Assembly (NCBI RefSeq): GCF_014637725.1
Contig: NZ_BMFC01000001.1
Location: 746,632-810,631, forward strand
Origin: Marivita lacus
GTDB lineage: Bacteria; Pseudomonadota; Alphaproteobacteria; Rhodobacterales; Rhodobacteraceae
DNA: 64,000 nt
Reading direction: 5' to 3'
Each line of letters starts with the position of its first letter. Within the stretch, counting starts at the first letter, position 1. Positions 9,094 to 18,615 of this stretch are shown in pieces. Made by a program: the position numbers and the translations under genes. The notes below the pieces were generated by a model. It saw only the letters and a program-made list of their open reading frames with translations. It had not been told where the DNA came from and searched no databases.

Positions 9094-10272
9094 TCAGAGG
9101 CATTCGATGGCAAGAGCGATGCCCTGACCGCCGCCGATGCACATCGTGATGAGCGCCTTGGACCCGCCAATGCGTTCGAGTTCGTAAAGCGCCTTGATGG
9201 TGATGATCGCGCCCGTTGCGCCAACCGGATGACCCAGCGCAATCGCTCCGCCGTTCGGGTTCACCTTTGCCGGATCAAGGCCAAGCCCCTTGTTCACCGC
9301 GAGCGCCTGCGCCGCGAAGGCCTCGTTGCTTTCGATCACGTCGAAATCCGCGATCGACAGGCCGGTGCGGGCCAGCAGCTTCTCGACTGCCGGAACCGGG
9401 CCGATGCCCATGACCTCGGGACGGACGCCCGCATGGGCATAGCCCAGGATGCGCGCCTTTGGCTTGAGACCAGCGCGGTCAGCGGCAGAGGCGGTGGACA
9501 GGACAATGGCGGCAGCCCCATCGTTGATGCCCGATGCATTGCCTGCGGTGACGGTGCCGTCCTTTTGGAATACGGTCTTGAGACCCCCCAAAGCCTCGAT
9601 CGTGGTGGCCTTGGGGTGCTCATCAGTGTCGAATGGCACCATCTCGCGCTTGACCTTGACGTCGACGGGCACGATCTGGCTCGCAAACCGTCCTTCCTCG
9701 ATGGCTTTGGCCGCGCGCTGCTGGCTTTCCATTGCAAACGCGTCCTGCGCATCGCGGCTGATGTCATGCTCTGCAGCGACGTTTTCGGCGGTGACACCCA
9801 TATGCCCGGTGCCAAAGGGGCAGTTCAGAGCGCCCAGCATCATGTCGAGCGTGCGGATATCTCCCATCTTGGCGCCCCAGCGCTGATCGGGGACGATAAA
9901 CGGCGAACGACTCATGCTTTCGGCACCGCCAGCCAGGGCGAAGTCCGCATCACCGAGCATCAGCGACTGGACCGCCGACACGATGGCCTGCGCACCAGAG
10001 CCACAGAGCCGGTTCACGTTCATTGCAGGAGTGGTGTCGGGAATCCCCGCCTGCATGGCAGCGACACGGGACAGGTACATGTCGCGGGGTTCGGTGTTGA
10101 TCACGTGACCAAAGACGACATGGCCGATCTGGCCGGGTTCGACGCCGGAGCGCTCCATCGCGGCCTTGGCAACCGCTGTACCCAGGTCTATCGGCGGTGT
10201 TGCAGCAAGTGACCCGCCAAAAGTGCCGATTGCGGTGCGCGCACCGTCAAGAAGTACGATATCGTCTGCCAT
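9094..10272 (-). CDS. Acetyl-CoA C-acyltransferase (thiolase, BktB/PhaA-like)
   Basis: The product of 392 residues is a type II thiolase, condensing or cleaving acyl-CoA units in beta-oxidation or polyhydroxyalkanoate precursor synthesis. The active-site residues are all visible: Cys90 in NRLCGSGAQ, His348 in GHPVGATGA and Cys378 in CIGGGQG. The ATG at 10272 begins MADDIVLLDGARTAIG, the usual thiolase N-terminus, and GAGGGAG lies eight bases upstream; an in-frame extension to 10323 has no thiolase features. The gene stands alone, without phaB or a dehydrogenase next to it, so biosynthetic and degradative roles cannot be told apart here. Confidence 0.93.
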   Translation of the reverse strand: MADDIVLLDGARTAIGTFGGSLAATPPIDLGTAVAKAAMERSGVEPGQIGHVVFGHVINTEPRDMYLSRVAAMQAGIPDTTPAMNVNRLCGSGAQAIVSAVQSLMLGDADFALAGGAESMSRSPFIVPDQRWGAKMGDIRTLDMMLGALNCPFGTGHMGVTAENVAAEHDISRDAQDAFAMESQQRAAKAIEEGRFASQIVPVDVKVKREMVPFDTDEHPKATTIEALGGLKTVFQKDGTVTAGNASGINDGAAAIVLSTASAADRAGLKPKARILGYAHAGVRPEVMGIGPVPAVEKLLARTGLSIADFDVIESNEAFAAQALAVNKGLGLDPAKVNPNGGAIALGHPVGATGAIITIKALYELERIGGSKALITMCIGGGQGIALAIECL

Positions 10273-10341
10273 GTGAAACTCCCTCATTTTGTTGCCCGCA
10301 GTATGTGACAGCGGATGAACCATGTCAGCCGCAACGTTCCG

Positions 10342-11676
10342 TCAGTCGTGCTGCCGCGTTGTCGCAAGCTGGGAGCCTTCGAGGACCTTGACCTCGCGCT
10401 GTGGGAACGGGATCGAGATGCCGTGTTCGTTAAAGGCATCCCACAGGGCCAGATACACATTGCCCCGGATATTGGTCAGCCCGCCCGACGGATCGCGAAT
10501 CCAGAAACGCAGGATGTAGTCGACCGAACTGTCGCCGAAGCCGACGATGTGACAGACCGGAGCCTTGAAGCTCAGAACGCGCTCCACGGATGTCGCGGCG
10601 TCGATCGCGATCTTGCGCACTTTATGCGGATCGTCGGAATAGGCCGTGCCGAAATAGATGTCCAACCGGACGAATTCGTTGGAGTGGGACCAGTTCACCA
10701 CCTGCCCGGTGATCAGGTCTTCGTTCGGGATCAGGTATTCCTTGCCATCCCGTGTCACGACGCTGACATAGCGCGCGCCAAGGCTGTTGATCCATCCGAA
10801 CGTGTCCCCGAGCGAGATCACGTCGCCAGGTTTGATCGACTTGTCGAGCAGGATGATGATGCCCGACACGAGGTTCGACACGACTTTTTGCAGGCCGAAA
10901 CCCAACCCCACGCCGATTGCACCGGACAGGACCGCAAGCCCGGTCAGGTCTACGCCGACTAGGCGCAACCCAAGAAAGAAAGCAGCGCCGAAAAGCAGCA
11001 CTTGCATGAACTTGATGGCAAGCACCTGCATCGACGGCGAGATGTCTTCGTTGCGCCGGATCGTGGCGGCCGTCGTGCTGCTGATCAGACGGGCACCGGT
11101 CAGAAGTAATGCGAGGATGACGATGGCTTGTATCACCAGCCAGAGGGACAGGCGGGTTTCTCCGACGGTGAAGGCCAGACTGTCGAGGACTCTCTGCGTG
11201 TCTTCGGCAAGCCCGGTGATCGACAGGGTGACCCAGATCCATGCACCGTAGCGCACGAGTCCGCGCAGCAGTGTGTTCTTGATCAGCCGCGTCGCGAAGG
11301 CGATAAGCAGCCAGGCGGTCGCGAGATTGGCGACGATGGCAAGAAGATAAGACCGCGACGGCCATGTGATCTCGCGCATGACCATTACAACCAGCCAGAT
11401 CAGCACGACAAACAGCACCATCCGCAGGCGTCGATGGAACACCACAAGCGCGCGCATCCGCCATTTGGGCCAACCTTCCAGACCGCGCATCCAGTCATGC
11501 ATCCGGGGCTTGATGACCATGCTGAACAGCTGCGCAAAACCAAAAACGCCGATCACGATCAGAACTTGGTAGGCATTCCACGGGCGCAGCAGGCTGGACA
11601 GGAACGTCTCCGCCCAACTGAAAAGATCGAGTGTGACCTCGGTCAGTGAGTCAGGCAAGGCGACTTCGGGATCCAT
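10342..11676 (-). CDS. Mechanosensitive ion channel family protein (MscS-like)
   Basis: A 444-residue inner membrane protein with several N-terminal hydrophobic segments and a C-terminal MscS domain (about residues 255-430). The pore-lining helix and following beta domain are recognisable in GLAVLSGAIGVGLGFGLQKVVSN, GIIILLDKSIKPGDVISLG and the stretch VVNWSHSNEFVRLDI. Members act as tension-gated valves that release solutes on osmotic downshock. It is longer than E. coli MscS (286) owing to extra transmembrane helices before the pore helix, like the YnaI/YbdG class. ATG 11676 begins a polar N-terminus. No operon partner is obvious; the thiolase gene lies downstream. Confidence 0.92.
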   Translation of the reverse strand: MDPEVALPDSLTEVTLDLFSWAETFLSSLLRPWNAYQVLIVIGVFGFAQLFSMVIKPRMHDWMRGLEGWPKWRMRALVVFHRRLRMVLFVVLIWLVVMVMREITWPSRSYLLAIVANLATAWLLIAFATRLIKNTLLRGLVRYGAWIWVTLSITGLAEDTQRVLDSLAFTVGETRLSLWLVIQAIVILALLLTGARLISSTTAATIRRNEDISPSMQVLAIKFMQVLLFGAAFFLGLRLVGVDLTGLAVLSGAIGVGLGFGLQKVVSNLVSGIIILLDKSIKPGDVISLGDTFGWINSLGARYVSVVTRDGKEYLIPNEDLITGQVVNWSHSNEFVRLDIYFGTAYSDDPHKVRKIAIDAATSVERVLSFKAPVCHIVGFGDSSVDYILRFWIRDPSGGLTNIRGNVYLALWDAFNEHGISIPFPQREVKVLEGSQLATTRQHD

Positions 11677-11736
11677 TCCATTTCCGACTGATTGCGCGCG
11701 AGAAAGGTCGCATCCCGGCGCTGTCAGTGCAACCGG

Positions 11737-11868
11737 TTAGGACCCCGTGAAGGGAAGTGCGATCGCAACGGGCCCCAGATCCGTGTTCGCCCCGGCGGCG
11801 TGCATGATCAGGCCGGCGCACAGGACGGCGATCAGGCCGAGGTTGATGATGTTCAATTTTGTCAGCAT
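11737..11868 (-). CDS. Small single-pass membrane protein (43 aa), unknown function
   Basis: A 43-codon frame starts MLTKLNIINLGLIAVLCAGL and runs through a single hydrophobic helix (about residues 6-25) to a short Gly/Ala/Pro-rich tail ending ALPFTGS. AAAAGGGG lies six bases before the ATG, a good ribosome binding site. It lies 60 bp upstream of the MscS-like gene on the same strand and could be cotranscribed with it. I do not recognise a named family. Support comes from the ribosome binding site, the clean start-to-stop frame and the membrane character; translation is not proven. Confidence 0.55.
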   Translation of the reverse strand: MLTKLNIINLGLIAVLCAGLIMHAAGANTDLGPVAIALPFTGS

Positions 11869-12141
11869 GTAGCCCCTTTTGTTTCAGGATACGTGGCACA
11901 GTGGGGTTTGGATCAGTTGGATATGGAGCGGATTGTCCGGCACCACGTGCGCCGCCCTTGCGGCAGGACCGGGCGATGATGTATGGCAACGTGTATGGAA
12001 ATGGTTTTCGATCTGGATGAACGCGCGCGATTGCGCGAACGGTTTTTCGGGGCGACGCATACGGTGCTCGCGCGGCTATAGGCCTGCGCTCGAACCCGGA
12101 CCATCCAACACCACATTTTCGCCAAGCAAGGGAGAGGACCG

Positions 12142-13545
12142 ATGTCCCCCAAGACGCTCTATGATAAAATCTGGGATGCTCATGTCGCGCATGAAGCCGA
12201 CGATGGCACCTGCCTTTTGTATATCGACCGTCACCTCGTTCACGAGGTCACCAGCCCGCAGGCCTTTGAAGGTCTGCGCATGGCCGGTCGTACGGTGCGC
12301 GCGCCGGACAAGACGATTGCCGTGCCGGATCACAACGTGCCCACGACGCCCGGTCGTGAAGACCCCAAGAACATGACCGAAGACAGCGCCATTCAGGTGG
12401 CCGCACTCGACAAGAACGCCAAGGATTTCGGCATTCACTATTACCCGGTGTCGGATGTCCGTCAGGGCATCGTCCATATCGTTGGACCGGAACAGGGCTG
12501 GACCCTGCCGGGCATGACCGTGGTCTGTGGTGACAGCCACACCGCGACGCATGGCGCGTTCGGCGCACTGGCGCACGGGATCGGCACATCCGAGGTCGAG
12601 CACGTTCTGGCCACCCAAACGCTGATCCAGCGCAAGGGCAAGAACATGAAGGTCGAGATCACCGGCAAGCTTGCGCCGGGTGTGACAGCCAAGGACATCA
12701 CGCTGTCGGTGATCGGCAAGACCGGCACCGCTGGCGGCACCGGCTATGTCATCGAATATTGCGGCGAAGCGATCCGCGATCTGTCGATGGAAGGCCGCAT
12801 GACCGTCTGCAACATGGCCATCGAAGGCGGCGCCCGCGCTGGCCTGATCGCGCCGGACGAAAAGACATTCGAGTATGTCAAAGGCCGCCCGCATGCCCCG
12901 AAAGGTGCACAGTGGGAAGCCGCTTTGGCATGGTGGAAGACCTTGTTCTCGGACGAAGACGCGCACTGGGACAAGGTGGTCACCCTCAAGGGCGAAGACA
13001 TAGCGCCCGTGGTGACATGGGGCACGTCGCCCGAAGACGTCTTGCCGATCACCGCAGACGTGCCGTCGGCCGACAGTTTCGAAGGCGGCAAGGTTGGCGC
13101 GGCACAACGCTCGCTCGACTACATGGGCCTGACACCGGGTCAGAAGCTTTCGGATATCGAGATCGACACCGTCTTCATCGGCTCGTGCACAAATGGCCGG
13201 ATCGAGGATTTGCGGGCAGCTGCCGAAATCCTGAAAGGCAAGAAGATCGCCGTGAAGCGGGCGATGGTCGTGCCGGGATCGGGTCTTGTGCGCGCGCAGG
13301 CCGAAGAAGAAGGTCTGGCGGACATCTTCATCGAGGCCGGTTTCGAATGGCGTCTTGCGGGATGTTCCATGTGTCTTGCCATGAACCCCGATCAGCTGGC
13401 GCCGGGCGAGCGTTGCGCGGCCACGTCGAACCGCAACTTCGAAGGTCGTCAGGGTCGCGGCGGCCGCACGCACCTGATGTCTCCCGCAATGGCTGCGGCA
13501 GCAGCGATCACTGGCAAACTGACTGACGTTCGGGAGATGATGTGA
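12142..13545 (+). CDS. leuC: 3-isopropylmalate dehydratase large subunit
   Basis: LeuC (467 residues) with LeuD isomerises 2-isopropylmalate to 3-isopropylmalate in leucine biosynthesis, using a 4Fe-4S cluster. Cluster ligands are visible in FIGSCTNGR and in the paired cysteines of [14 protein letters not shown]. Other aconitase-family signatures include DHNVPTT and the [15 protein letters not shown] stretch. The length is standard. The ATG at 12142 is preceded by GGGAGAGGACCG. leuD begins at the last base of the leuC stop, giving tight coupling. The 273 bp upstream contain no gene that I can support firmly. Confidence 0.98.
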   Translation: MSPKTLYDKIWDAHVAHEADDGTCLLYIDRHLVHEVTSPQAFEGLRMAGRTVRAPDKTIAVPDHNVPTTPGREDPKNMTEDSAIQVAALDKNAKDFGIHYYPVSDVRQGIVHIVGPEQGWTLPGMTVVCGDSHTATHGAFGALAHGIGTSEVEHVLATQTLIQRKGKNMKVEITGKLAPGVTAKDITLSVIGKTGTAGGTGYVIEYCGEAIRDLSMEGRMTVCNMAIEGGARAGLIAPDEKTFEYVKGRPHAPKGAQWEAALAWWKTLFSDEDAHWDKVVTLKGEDIAPVVTWGTSPEDVLPITADVPSADSFEGGKVGAAQRSLDYMGLTPGQKLSDIEIDTVFIGSCTNGRIEDLRAAAEILKGKKIAVKRAMVVPGSGLVRAQAEEEGLADIFIEAGFEWRLAGCSMCLAMNPDQLAPGERCAATSNRNFEGRQGRGGRTHLMSPAMAAAAAITGKLTDVREMM

Positions 13546-14150
13546 TGGACAAATTCGAAAAGCTCACCGGGATCGCGGCTCCCATGCCGCTGGTGAATAT
13601 CGACACCGACATGATCATCCCGAAGCAGTTCCTGAAGACGATCAAACGGTCCGGTCTGGGTGTGAACCTGTTCGACGAAATGCGCTACGACGATGACGGC
13701 AAGGAAATCCCGGAATTCGTGCTGAACAAGCCGCAATACCGCGATGCGGAAATCCTTGTTGCCGGTGACAATTTCGGCTGCGGGTCGTCACGCGAACATG
13801 CGCCCTGGGCGCTGAAGGATTTTGGCATCCGGTCGGTCATTTCGACCTCGTTTGCCGACATCTTCTACAACAACTGTTTCAAGAACGGCATTCTGCCAAT
13901 CACCCTGCCGCGAGGTGCGGTCGATGTCCTGATGAAGGATGCCGAAAAGGGGTCAAATGCCCGCATGACGGTCGATCTGGAAAACCAGACCGTGACCAGC
14001 TCGGATGGTGACAGCTTTTCCTTCGAACTCGACAGCTTCCGAAAGCATTGCTTGATGAACGGGCTGGACGATATCGGCCTGACCATGGAAAAGGCCGCCT
14101 CCATCGACAGTTTTGAATCGCAAGCTGCACAGGCGCGTCCCTGGGTCTGA
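13545..14150 (+). CDS. leuD: 3-isopropylmalate dehydratase small subunit
   Basis: LeuD (201 residues) forms the swivel domain of isopropylmalate isomerase. The diagnostic motif is [15 protein letters not shown] at about residues 71-85. The ATG at 13545 shares one base with the leuC stop (TGATG); a GTG at 13542 is in frame but less likely, because the standard N-terminus [13 protein letters not shown] begins at the ATG. A terminator follows 22 bases after the stop. Confidence 0.97.
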   Translation: MDKFEKLTGIAAPMPLVNIDTDMIIPKQFLKTIKRSGLGVNLFDEMRYDDDGKEIPEFVLNKPQYRDAEILVAGDNFGCGSSREHAPWALKDFGIRSVISTSFADIFYNNCFKNGILPITLPRGAVDVLMKDAEKGSNARMTVDLENQTVTSSDGDSFSFELDSFRKHCLMNGLDDIGLTMEKAASIDSFESQAAQARPWV

Positions 14151-14171
14151 CTAACTTTGATGATGTTGAAC

Positions 14172-14204
14172 AAAGGCCGTCCTTCTGGGCGGCCTTTCGC
14201 TTTT
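14172..14204 (+). terminator. Intrinsic terminator of leuCD
   Basis: AAAGGCCGTCC pairs with GGGCGGCCTTT around a TTCT loop and is followed by CGCTTTT. It ends the leuCD unit. The remaining bases up to 14465 hold no gene I can support; they must contain the promoter of the next gene, but I see no clear motif. Confidence 0.8.
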
Positions 14205-14465
14205 CGGCGGTTCTGCGAGACCCTACCAGATGTTGTAGGCTTGTCGCCTTGTGCCATATTTCAAGGCACGCCGTGATGTAAACGCGCACCAGTTTCCTGC
14301 CAAGTCCAATGATTTCCCGGGGACACCCGCTGACTGGAGTTGAGCGAACCGGTGAACTTGGGCAAAACTGGGGCAAGAATGAGGCAGGCCGTCGCTCCGG
14401 CGGCAGAAATTTGGAACAAGGTCGCGGCATCGTATCGCGTCCGTCCGGATTGAAGGGAAACCAGA

Positions 14466-15302
14466 GTGGTCAAGCGGATCATCGGATCAGCTGTGCGTGC
14501 GCTGTTTATGGCGTTTCTTGTGGTGATACCGTCATTGGTCTTGCCAGGAACGTCGAGCGACGCGGCCCAGATGGCAGCGCTTGTTGCGCTGGTGGCTGCC
14601 GTGGTGACGTTCGCGGAATATGCGAGCGAGTATCCGACCTTTCTCGAGTTCCGGAATGCGCCGCCGTTCAACCGGTTGCGATTTCTCGCGCTGTTCTTCT
14701 GCGTGTGGTTCGCGTCATTGCTGATGGCCTCTGAAATGCGCGCTGTCGATCTGGCGCCGACGCTGCTGGAGAACTTGGCCCAAGACGCGGCTTGGCTTCT
14801 GGATTTCCCGTTTTCGCCGGTGCGGTTGATGGCGATCGCGTTTTCCGATCTGCACAATCTGTTCGACGTCGGTGCTGCCGTCGAGATTGCCAGCCTTTTG
14901 CTTTTGGTGTCCTTGATCGCCCTGTTCCTGTTCTGGGTTCATGCCCGGTTCATTTTCTGGCCGATCCGCAAGATGGCGTTCAACTTCTGGATCAACCTGC
15001 CCCTGTTCGATCCGACATCCGGGCGGGACGTTCTGTTCAGGCTGAAAAGGGACGCGCATGTTAATCTCGCGTTAGGGTTTTTGCTGCCATTCCTGATCCC
15101 GGCTTTGCTGCGGATGTGGATCGGCACGTTCGACCCCTCCGTGCTGGCAATGCCGGAGATCCTGATCTGGGTGTTGTGCGCGTGGGCCTTCTTGCCATTG
15201 ACCTTGATGATGCGGGGGATCGCCCTGTTCCGGGTGGCCGCGCTGATCGAAGAGAAACGTCGTCGCGCCTATGCGCAGGAAGACGAATTGCAACTGGTCT
15301 GA
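14466..15302 (+). CDS. Conserved hypothetical multi-pass membrane protein
   Basis: A 278-residue protein with about six hydrophobic segments, roughly at residues 10-25, 34-50, 75-90, 135-160, 195-212 and 228-250. Its cytoplasm-like loops carry positive charge (KMAFNF, LKRDAH, EEKRRRAY). I do not recognise a named domain. The start is GTG at 14466, with GAAGGGAAA about eight bases upstream. Its stop lies just before the next gene, a predicted exported endonuclease/phosphatase-family protein, so the two are probably cotranscribed. No transport or catalytic motif is visible. Confidence 0.75.
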   Translation: MVKRIIGSAVRALFMAFLVVIPSLVLPGTSSDAAQMAALVALVAAVVTFAEYASEYPTFLEFRNAPPFNRLRFLALFFCVWFASLLMASEMRAVDLAPTLLENLAQDAAWLLDFPFSPVRLMAIAFSDLHNLFDVGAAVEIASLLLLVSLIALFLFWVHARFIFWPIRKMAFNFWINLPLFDPTSGRDVLFRLKRDAHVNLALGFLLPFLIPALLRMWIGTFDPSVLAMPEILIWVLCAWAFLPLTLMMRGIALFRVAALIEEKRRRAYAQEDELQLV

Positions 15303-15325
15303 TCTGCGCATGTCTCGCGTTGTGG

Positions 15326-16267
15326 ATGTCAGCCGCTTGCGCGATGGCGCGAGACCTGCGTGTCGCCTTGTGGCATGTGCCGCTGATGCGCGATGGTCCG
15401 GGCCTGCTGTTGCGGGATCTGGTCAGGCAAGACGCCGTTGTGGTCTCTGTGGCGAAGGCGCTGTCCGATGCAGATGCCGACATCATCGTTCTGACGCGGT
15501 TCGACTATGACGCGACGGGCGCAACCCTTCGCGCCTTTGCAGATCTTGTCGATGGCGACCATGCGTTTGTTCAGCCGCTGAGGTCCAACGCCGGGATTCC
15601 CACTGCGTTCGACATGGATGGCGATGGTCGTCTGGGCGAGGCCGAGGATGCGCAGGCCTTTGGCCGGTTTCCCGGACAGGAGGCGTTGGCCGTCCTGTCT
15701 CGATTCCCTATCGACACCGAAGGGCTGCGATCCTTCAACGACATCCTGTGGCGCGACCTTCCAGATGCGCTGGTGACCGAGGCCGATATCGGCCTGGATG
15801 TTCAACGTCTGTCCAGCGGGGGTCATTGGATCGTGCCGGTGATCCTGCCTGACACGGGGACCGGCGCATTTGTTTCCTTGCTGATCGGGCATGCGGGGCC
15901 ACCGGTGTTCGATGGTCTTGAGGATCGCAATGGCCGGCGCAATCGCGATGAGCTGCGCCTGTGGGCGCAGATCATCAACGACGAAACCGGGCCATTCGTG
16001 TTCATGGTCAATACCAATCTCGATCCGGATCGCGGCGATGGCTACCGCGATGCGATGGGGCAGTTCCTTTTGAACCAGCGCCTTGTTGATCCACTTCCCG
16101 ACCAGATCACGGCGCATTGGGACAGGCCCGGTCCGATGCGGGTGTCCTATGTTTTGCCCTCGCCCGAGTTCGAAATTGGCGCGGCGCGGGTCTGGCCCGT
16201 GATCGATGACCAGCAGCACAGCCTGATTACCGTTGACTTGAAGCTCCGGGATGCGGCGTTGCCTTGA
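15326..16267 (+). CDS. Endonuclease/exonuclease/phosphatase family protein
   Basis: From the first usable ATG (15326) the protein has 313 residues. It carries the EEP fold signatures: DADIIVLTRFDYD, LAVLSRFP, an insert resembling a calcium-binding loop (FDMDGDGRLGEAEDA, about residues 92-106), FDGLEDRNGRRNRDELRLW, and RVSYVLPSPEFEIG near the C-terminus. Family members hydrolyse phosphodiester or phosphomonoester bonds; the substrate here is unknown. The frame stays open upstream and encodes a good signal peptide (LICACLALWMSAACAMA) that needs a non-ATG start: CTG at 15299 or ATT at 15287, the latter with AGGAAG at the right distance. The true start is therefore uncertain; export is likely. 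Confidence 0.82.
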   Translation: MSAACAMARDLRVALWHVPLMRDGPGLLLRDLVRQDAVVVSVAKALSDADADIIVLTRFDYDATGATLRAFADLVDGDHAFVQPLRSNAGIPTAFDMDGDGRLGEAEDAQAFGRFPGQEALAVLSRFPIDTEGLRSFNDILWRDLPDALVTEADIGLDVQRLSSGGHWIVPVILPDTGTGAFVSLLIGHAGPPVFDGLEDRNGRRNRDELRLWAQIINDETGPFVFMVNTNLDPDRGDGYRDAMGQFLLNQRLVDPLPDQITAHWDRPGPMRVSYVLPSPEFEIGAARVWPVIDDQQHSLITVDLKLRDAALP

Positions 16268-16321
16268 CCCTTTGCGCTTGCGGGTCTACGCGAAGAGCAA
16301 CCCTGTTGATCAAAGGAACCC

Positions 16322-17431
16322 ATGATGAGCAACGCTTCGCTTTTGATACTGCCCGGTGACGGGATTGGCCCTGAAGTTATGGCCGAGGTGCGCAAGGTCA
16401 TTGACTGGTACGGCGCCAAGCGTGACCTGACGTTTGACGTGAGCGAAGACCTCGTGGGCGGTGCAGCCTATGACAAGCACGGCACGCCCTTGCACGATGA
16501 CACCATGGCCAAGGCTCAGGAGGTCGATGCAGTGCTTCTGGGTGCTGTTGGCGGACCCAAATACGACAGTCTGGATTTCAGCGTGAAACCCGAACGGGGT
16601 CTGCTGCGTTTGCGCAAGGAGATGGATCTCTTTGCCAACTTGCGCCCCGCGCAGTGTTTCGATGCGCTCGCGGATTTCTCGTCGCTCAAGAAAGAGGTGG
16701 TTGCGGGCCTCGACATCATGATCGTCCGCGAACTGACCTCGGGCATCTATTTCGGAGAACCGCGCGGCATCTTCGAAGAAGGCAACGAGCGCGTGGGCAT
16801 CAACACCCAGCGCTACACCGAATCCGAGATTGACCGCGTGGCGCGGTCGGCGTTTGAACTGGCGCGCCGTCGCGGCAACAAGGTCTGCTCGATGGAGAAG
16901 GCCAACGTGATGGAGTCCGGCATCCTGTGGCGCGAAGTCGTGCAAAAGGTCCATGACGAGGATTACCCGGATGTCGAGCTGTCGCACATGTATGCCGACG
17001 CGGGCGCGATGCAGCTGTGCCGCTGGCCCAAGCAGTTCGACGTGATCGTGACAGACAACCTGTTCGGTGACCTTCTGTCCGATGCAGCGGCGATGCTGAC
17101 CGGAAGCCTTGGAATGCTGCCCTCGGCCAGCCTGGGTCAGCCGATGGCCAACGGTCGCCCCAAGGCGCTTTACGAACCGGTTCACGGCTCTGCCCCCGAC
17201 ATCGCGGGTCAGGGCAAGGCCAACCCGATCGCCTGTATCCTCAGCTTTGCCATGGCGTTGCGGTACTCCTTCGATCAGGGCGACGAAGCGGCGCGGCTGG
17301 AAGCGGCGATCGAGACGGTTCTGGCCAATGGTGCCCGAACAGCCGACCTGATGGGTCCGGAAGACGGCACGCCGATGTCGACCACACAAATGGGCGATGC
17401 CATCGTCGCGGCACTGGACGCGAGCCTGTAA
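16322..17431 (+). CDS. leuB: 3-isopropylmalate dehydrogenase
   Basis: LeuB (369 residues) oxidises and decarboxylates 3-isopropylmalate to 4-methyl-2-oxopentanoate with NAD+. It shows the family blocks [62 protein letters not shown] and [19 protein letters not shown]. The length is typical. AAAGGAAC lies just before two consecutive ATG codons (16322 and 16325); either could be used. It is separated from leuCD by two unrelated genes, a common alphaproteobacterial arrangement, and is followed 20 bp later by an EamA transporter gene. Confidence 0.98.
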   Translation: MMSNASLLILPGDGIGPEVMAEVRKVIDWYGAKRDLTFDVSEDLVGGAAYDKHGTPLHDDTMAKAQEVDAVLLGAVGGPKYDSLDFSVKPERGLLRLRKEMDLFANLRPAQCFDALADFSSLKKEVVAGLDIMIVRELTSGIYFGEPRGIFEEGNERVGINTQRYTESEIDRVARSAFELARRRGNKVCSMEKANVMESGILWREVVQKVHDEDYPDVELSHMYADAGAMQLCRWPKQFDVIVTDNLFGDLLSDAAAMLTGSLGMLPSASLGQPMANGRPKALYEPVHGSAPDIAGQGKANPIACILSFAMALRYSFDQGDEAARLEAAIETVLANGARTADLMGPEDGTPMSTTQMGDAIVAALDASL

Positions 17432-17451
17432 ACGCCAGAAAGGGGCCAGCC

Positions 17452-18432
17452 ATGTCTTCGAACCTCAAAGGCGCTGTGCTGGCCCTGATTTCTTTCGGTC
17501 TTTTTGCAACACATGACGTGTTCATCAAGATACTCGGCGCGACCTACTCGCCCATTCAGATCGTCTTTTTCAGTGTTCTGCTGAGCTTTCCTCTGGCCAC
17601 GATCATGCTGATGCGGGACGCCAAACCGGCGACCCTGGTCCCGGTGCATCCCTGGTGGATGGCAGTACGGACAATCGGCGTGGTGGTCACGGGGTATTCG
17701 GCGTTCTATGCCTTCTCGGCGCTGCCCTTGACGCAAACCTACGCGATCCTTTTTGCGACCCCGTTGCTGATCACGGTTCTGTCCATTCCCATCCTTGGCG
17801 AAACGGTGCGCTGGCAACGCTGGATGGCGGTGATCGTCGGCCTGCTGGGTGTGTTGGTCGTGCTGCGGCCAGGATCGACCGAACTGACGCTTGGACATGG
17901 GGCCGCGATCCTTGCGTCGTTCAGTGGGGCGTTCGCGTCGATCGTGGTGCGCAAGATCGGTGCTGAGGAGCGCACCGTTGTGATGTTGCTTTACCCGATG
18001 GTGGGCAATTTCGTGGTCATGGGGGCGGGGCTTGCCTTTGTCTACAAGCCCATGCCGATCGAGGATCTGGGCATGCTCGCGATCATTTCCGTGATGGCGT
18101 GGATCGCAGGGCGTATCATCATCTCGGCCTATCGCACGGCTGAGGCGGCCATTGTCGCCCCGATGCAGTATTCGCAAATCCTCTGGGCGACGGTCTTCGG
18201 GCTTTTGTTCTTTGGCGAGACAACGGACTTTTATACCGCTGTCGGGGCTACCATCATCATCGCGTCGGGCCTCTTCATCGTGTTCCGCGAAAGCCGCGCC
18301 GGAGCGTCCAAGCACATGCCTGTTCTGCGCACCCGCAGCCGGATCGCAACCCCCTCCACCCTGCGTCTGAGTGGCTGGATGGGCTCGTCCAGAAACGGCG
18401 ACCGTGGCGCAGGACGTGATACCGAGGAATGA
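17452..18432 (+). CDS. DMT superfamily transporter (EamA domain)
   Basis: This 326-residue inner membrane protein has about ten hydrophobic helices arranged as two EamA repeats (about 5-140 and 150-285). The family signature around YAFSALPLTQTYAILFATPLL is at the end of repeat one, and AEAAIVAPMQYSQILWATVFGLLFFGE marks repeat two. Drug/metabolite carriers of this type export amino acids or other small metabolites; the substrate cannot be assigned. The C-terminal 40 residues are basic and probably cytoplasmic. AAAGGGGCCAGCC precedes the ATG. It may be cotranscribed with leuB. Confidence 0.9.
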   Translation: MSSNLKGAVLALISFGLFATHDVFIKILGATYSPIQIVFFSVLLSFPLATIMLMRDAKPATLVPVHPWWMAVRTIGVVVTGYSAFYAFSALPLTQTYAILFATPLLITVLSIPILGETVRWQRWMAVIVGLLGVLVVLRPGSTELTLGHGAAILASFSGAFASIVVRKIGAEERTVVMLLYPMVGNFVVMGAGLAFVYKPMPIEDLGMLAIISVMAWIAGRIIISAYRTAEAAIVAPMQYSQILWATVFGLLFFGETTDFYTAVGATIIIASGLFIVFRESRAGASKHMPVLRTRSRIATPSTLRLSGWMGSSRNGDRGAGRDTEE

Positions 18433-18518
18433 CGCGGTGATCTGCGCGAGAATGCGAGCTGTGAATGAAATCAACCCTTGTCAAATCCGCGCATGGGCAG
18501 TAGGTCCCCGTGCACGGT

Positions 18519-18595
18519 CGGGCTGTAGCGCAGCCTGGTAGCGCACCTGCTTCGGGAGCAGGGGGTCGGAGGTTCGAATCCTCTCAGCCCGACCA
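18519..18595 (+). tRNA. tRNA-Pro (anticodon CGG)
   Basis: The 77-base sequence folds as a cloverleaf. The acceptor CGGGCTG pairs with CAGCCCG, the D arm is GCGC/GCGC, the anticodon stem CCTGC/GCAGG encloses TTCGGGA (anticodon CGG), and the T arm is GGAGG TTCGAAT CCTCT with one G-U pair. Discriminator A and an encoded CCA complete it. It reads CCG proline codons. Confidence 0.97.
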
Positions 18596-18615
18596 GTATT
18601 CAGGACATTTCCGGC

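Noticed and set aside
11980-12081. Small leader ORF before leuC (MATCMEMVFDLDER...)
   Set aside because: No ribosome binding site, no run of leucine codons and no terminator/antiterminator pair, so attenuation is not supported.
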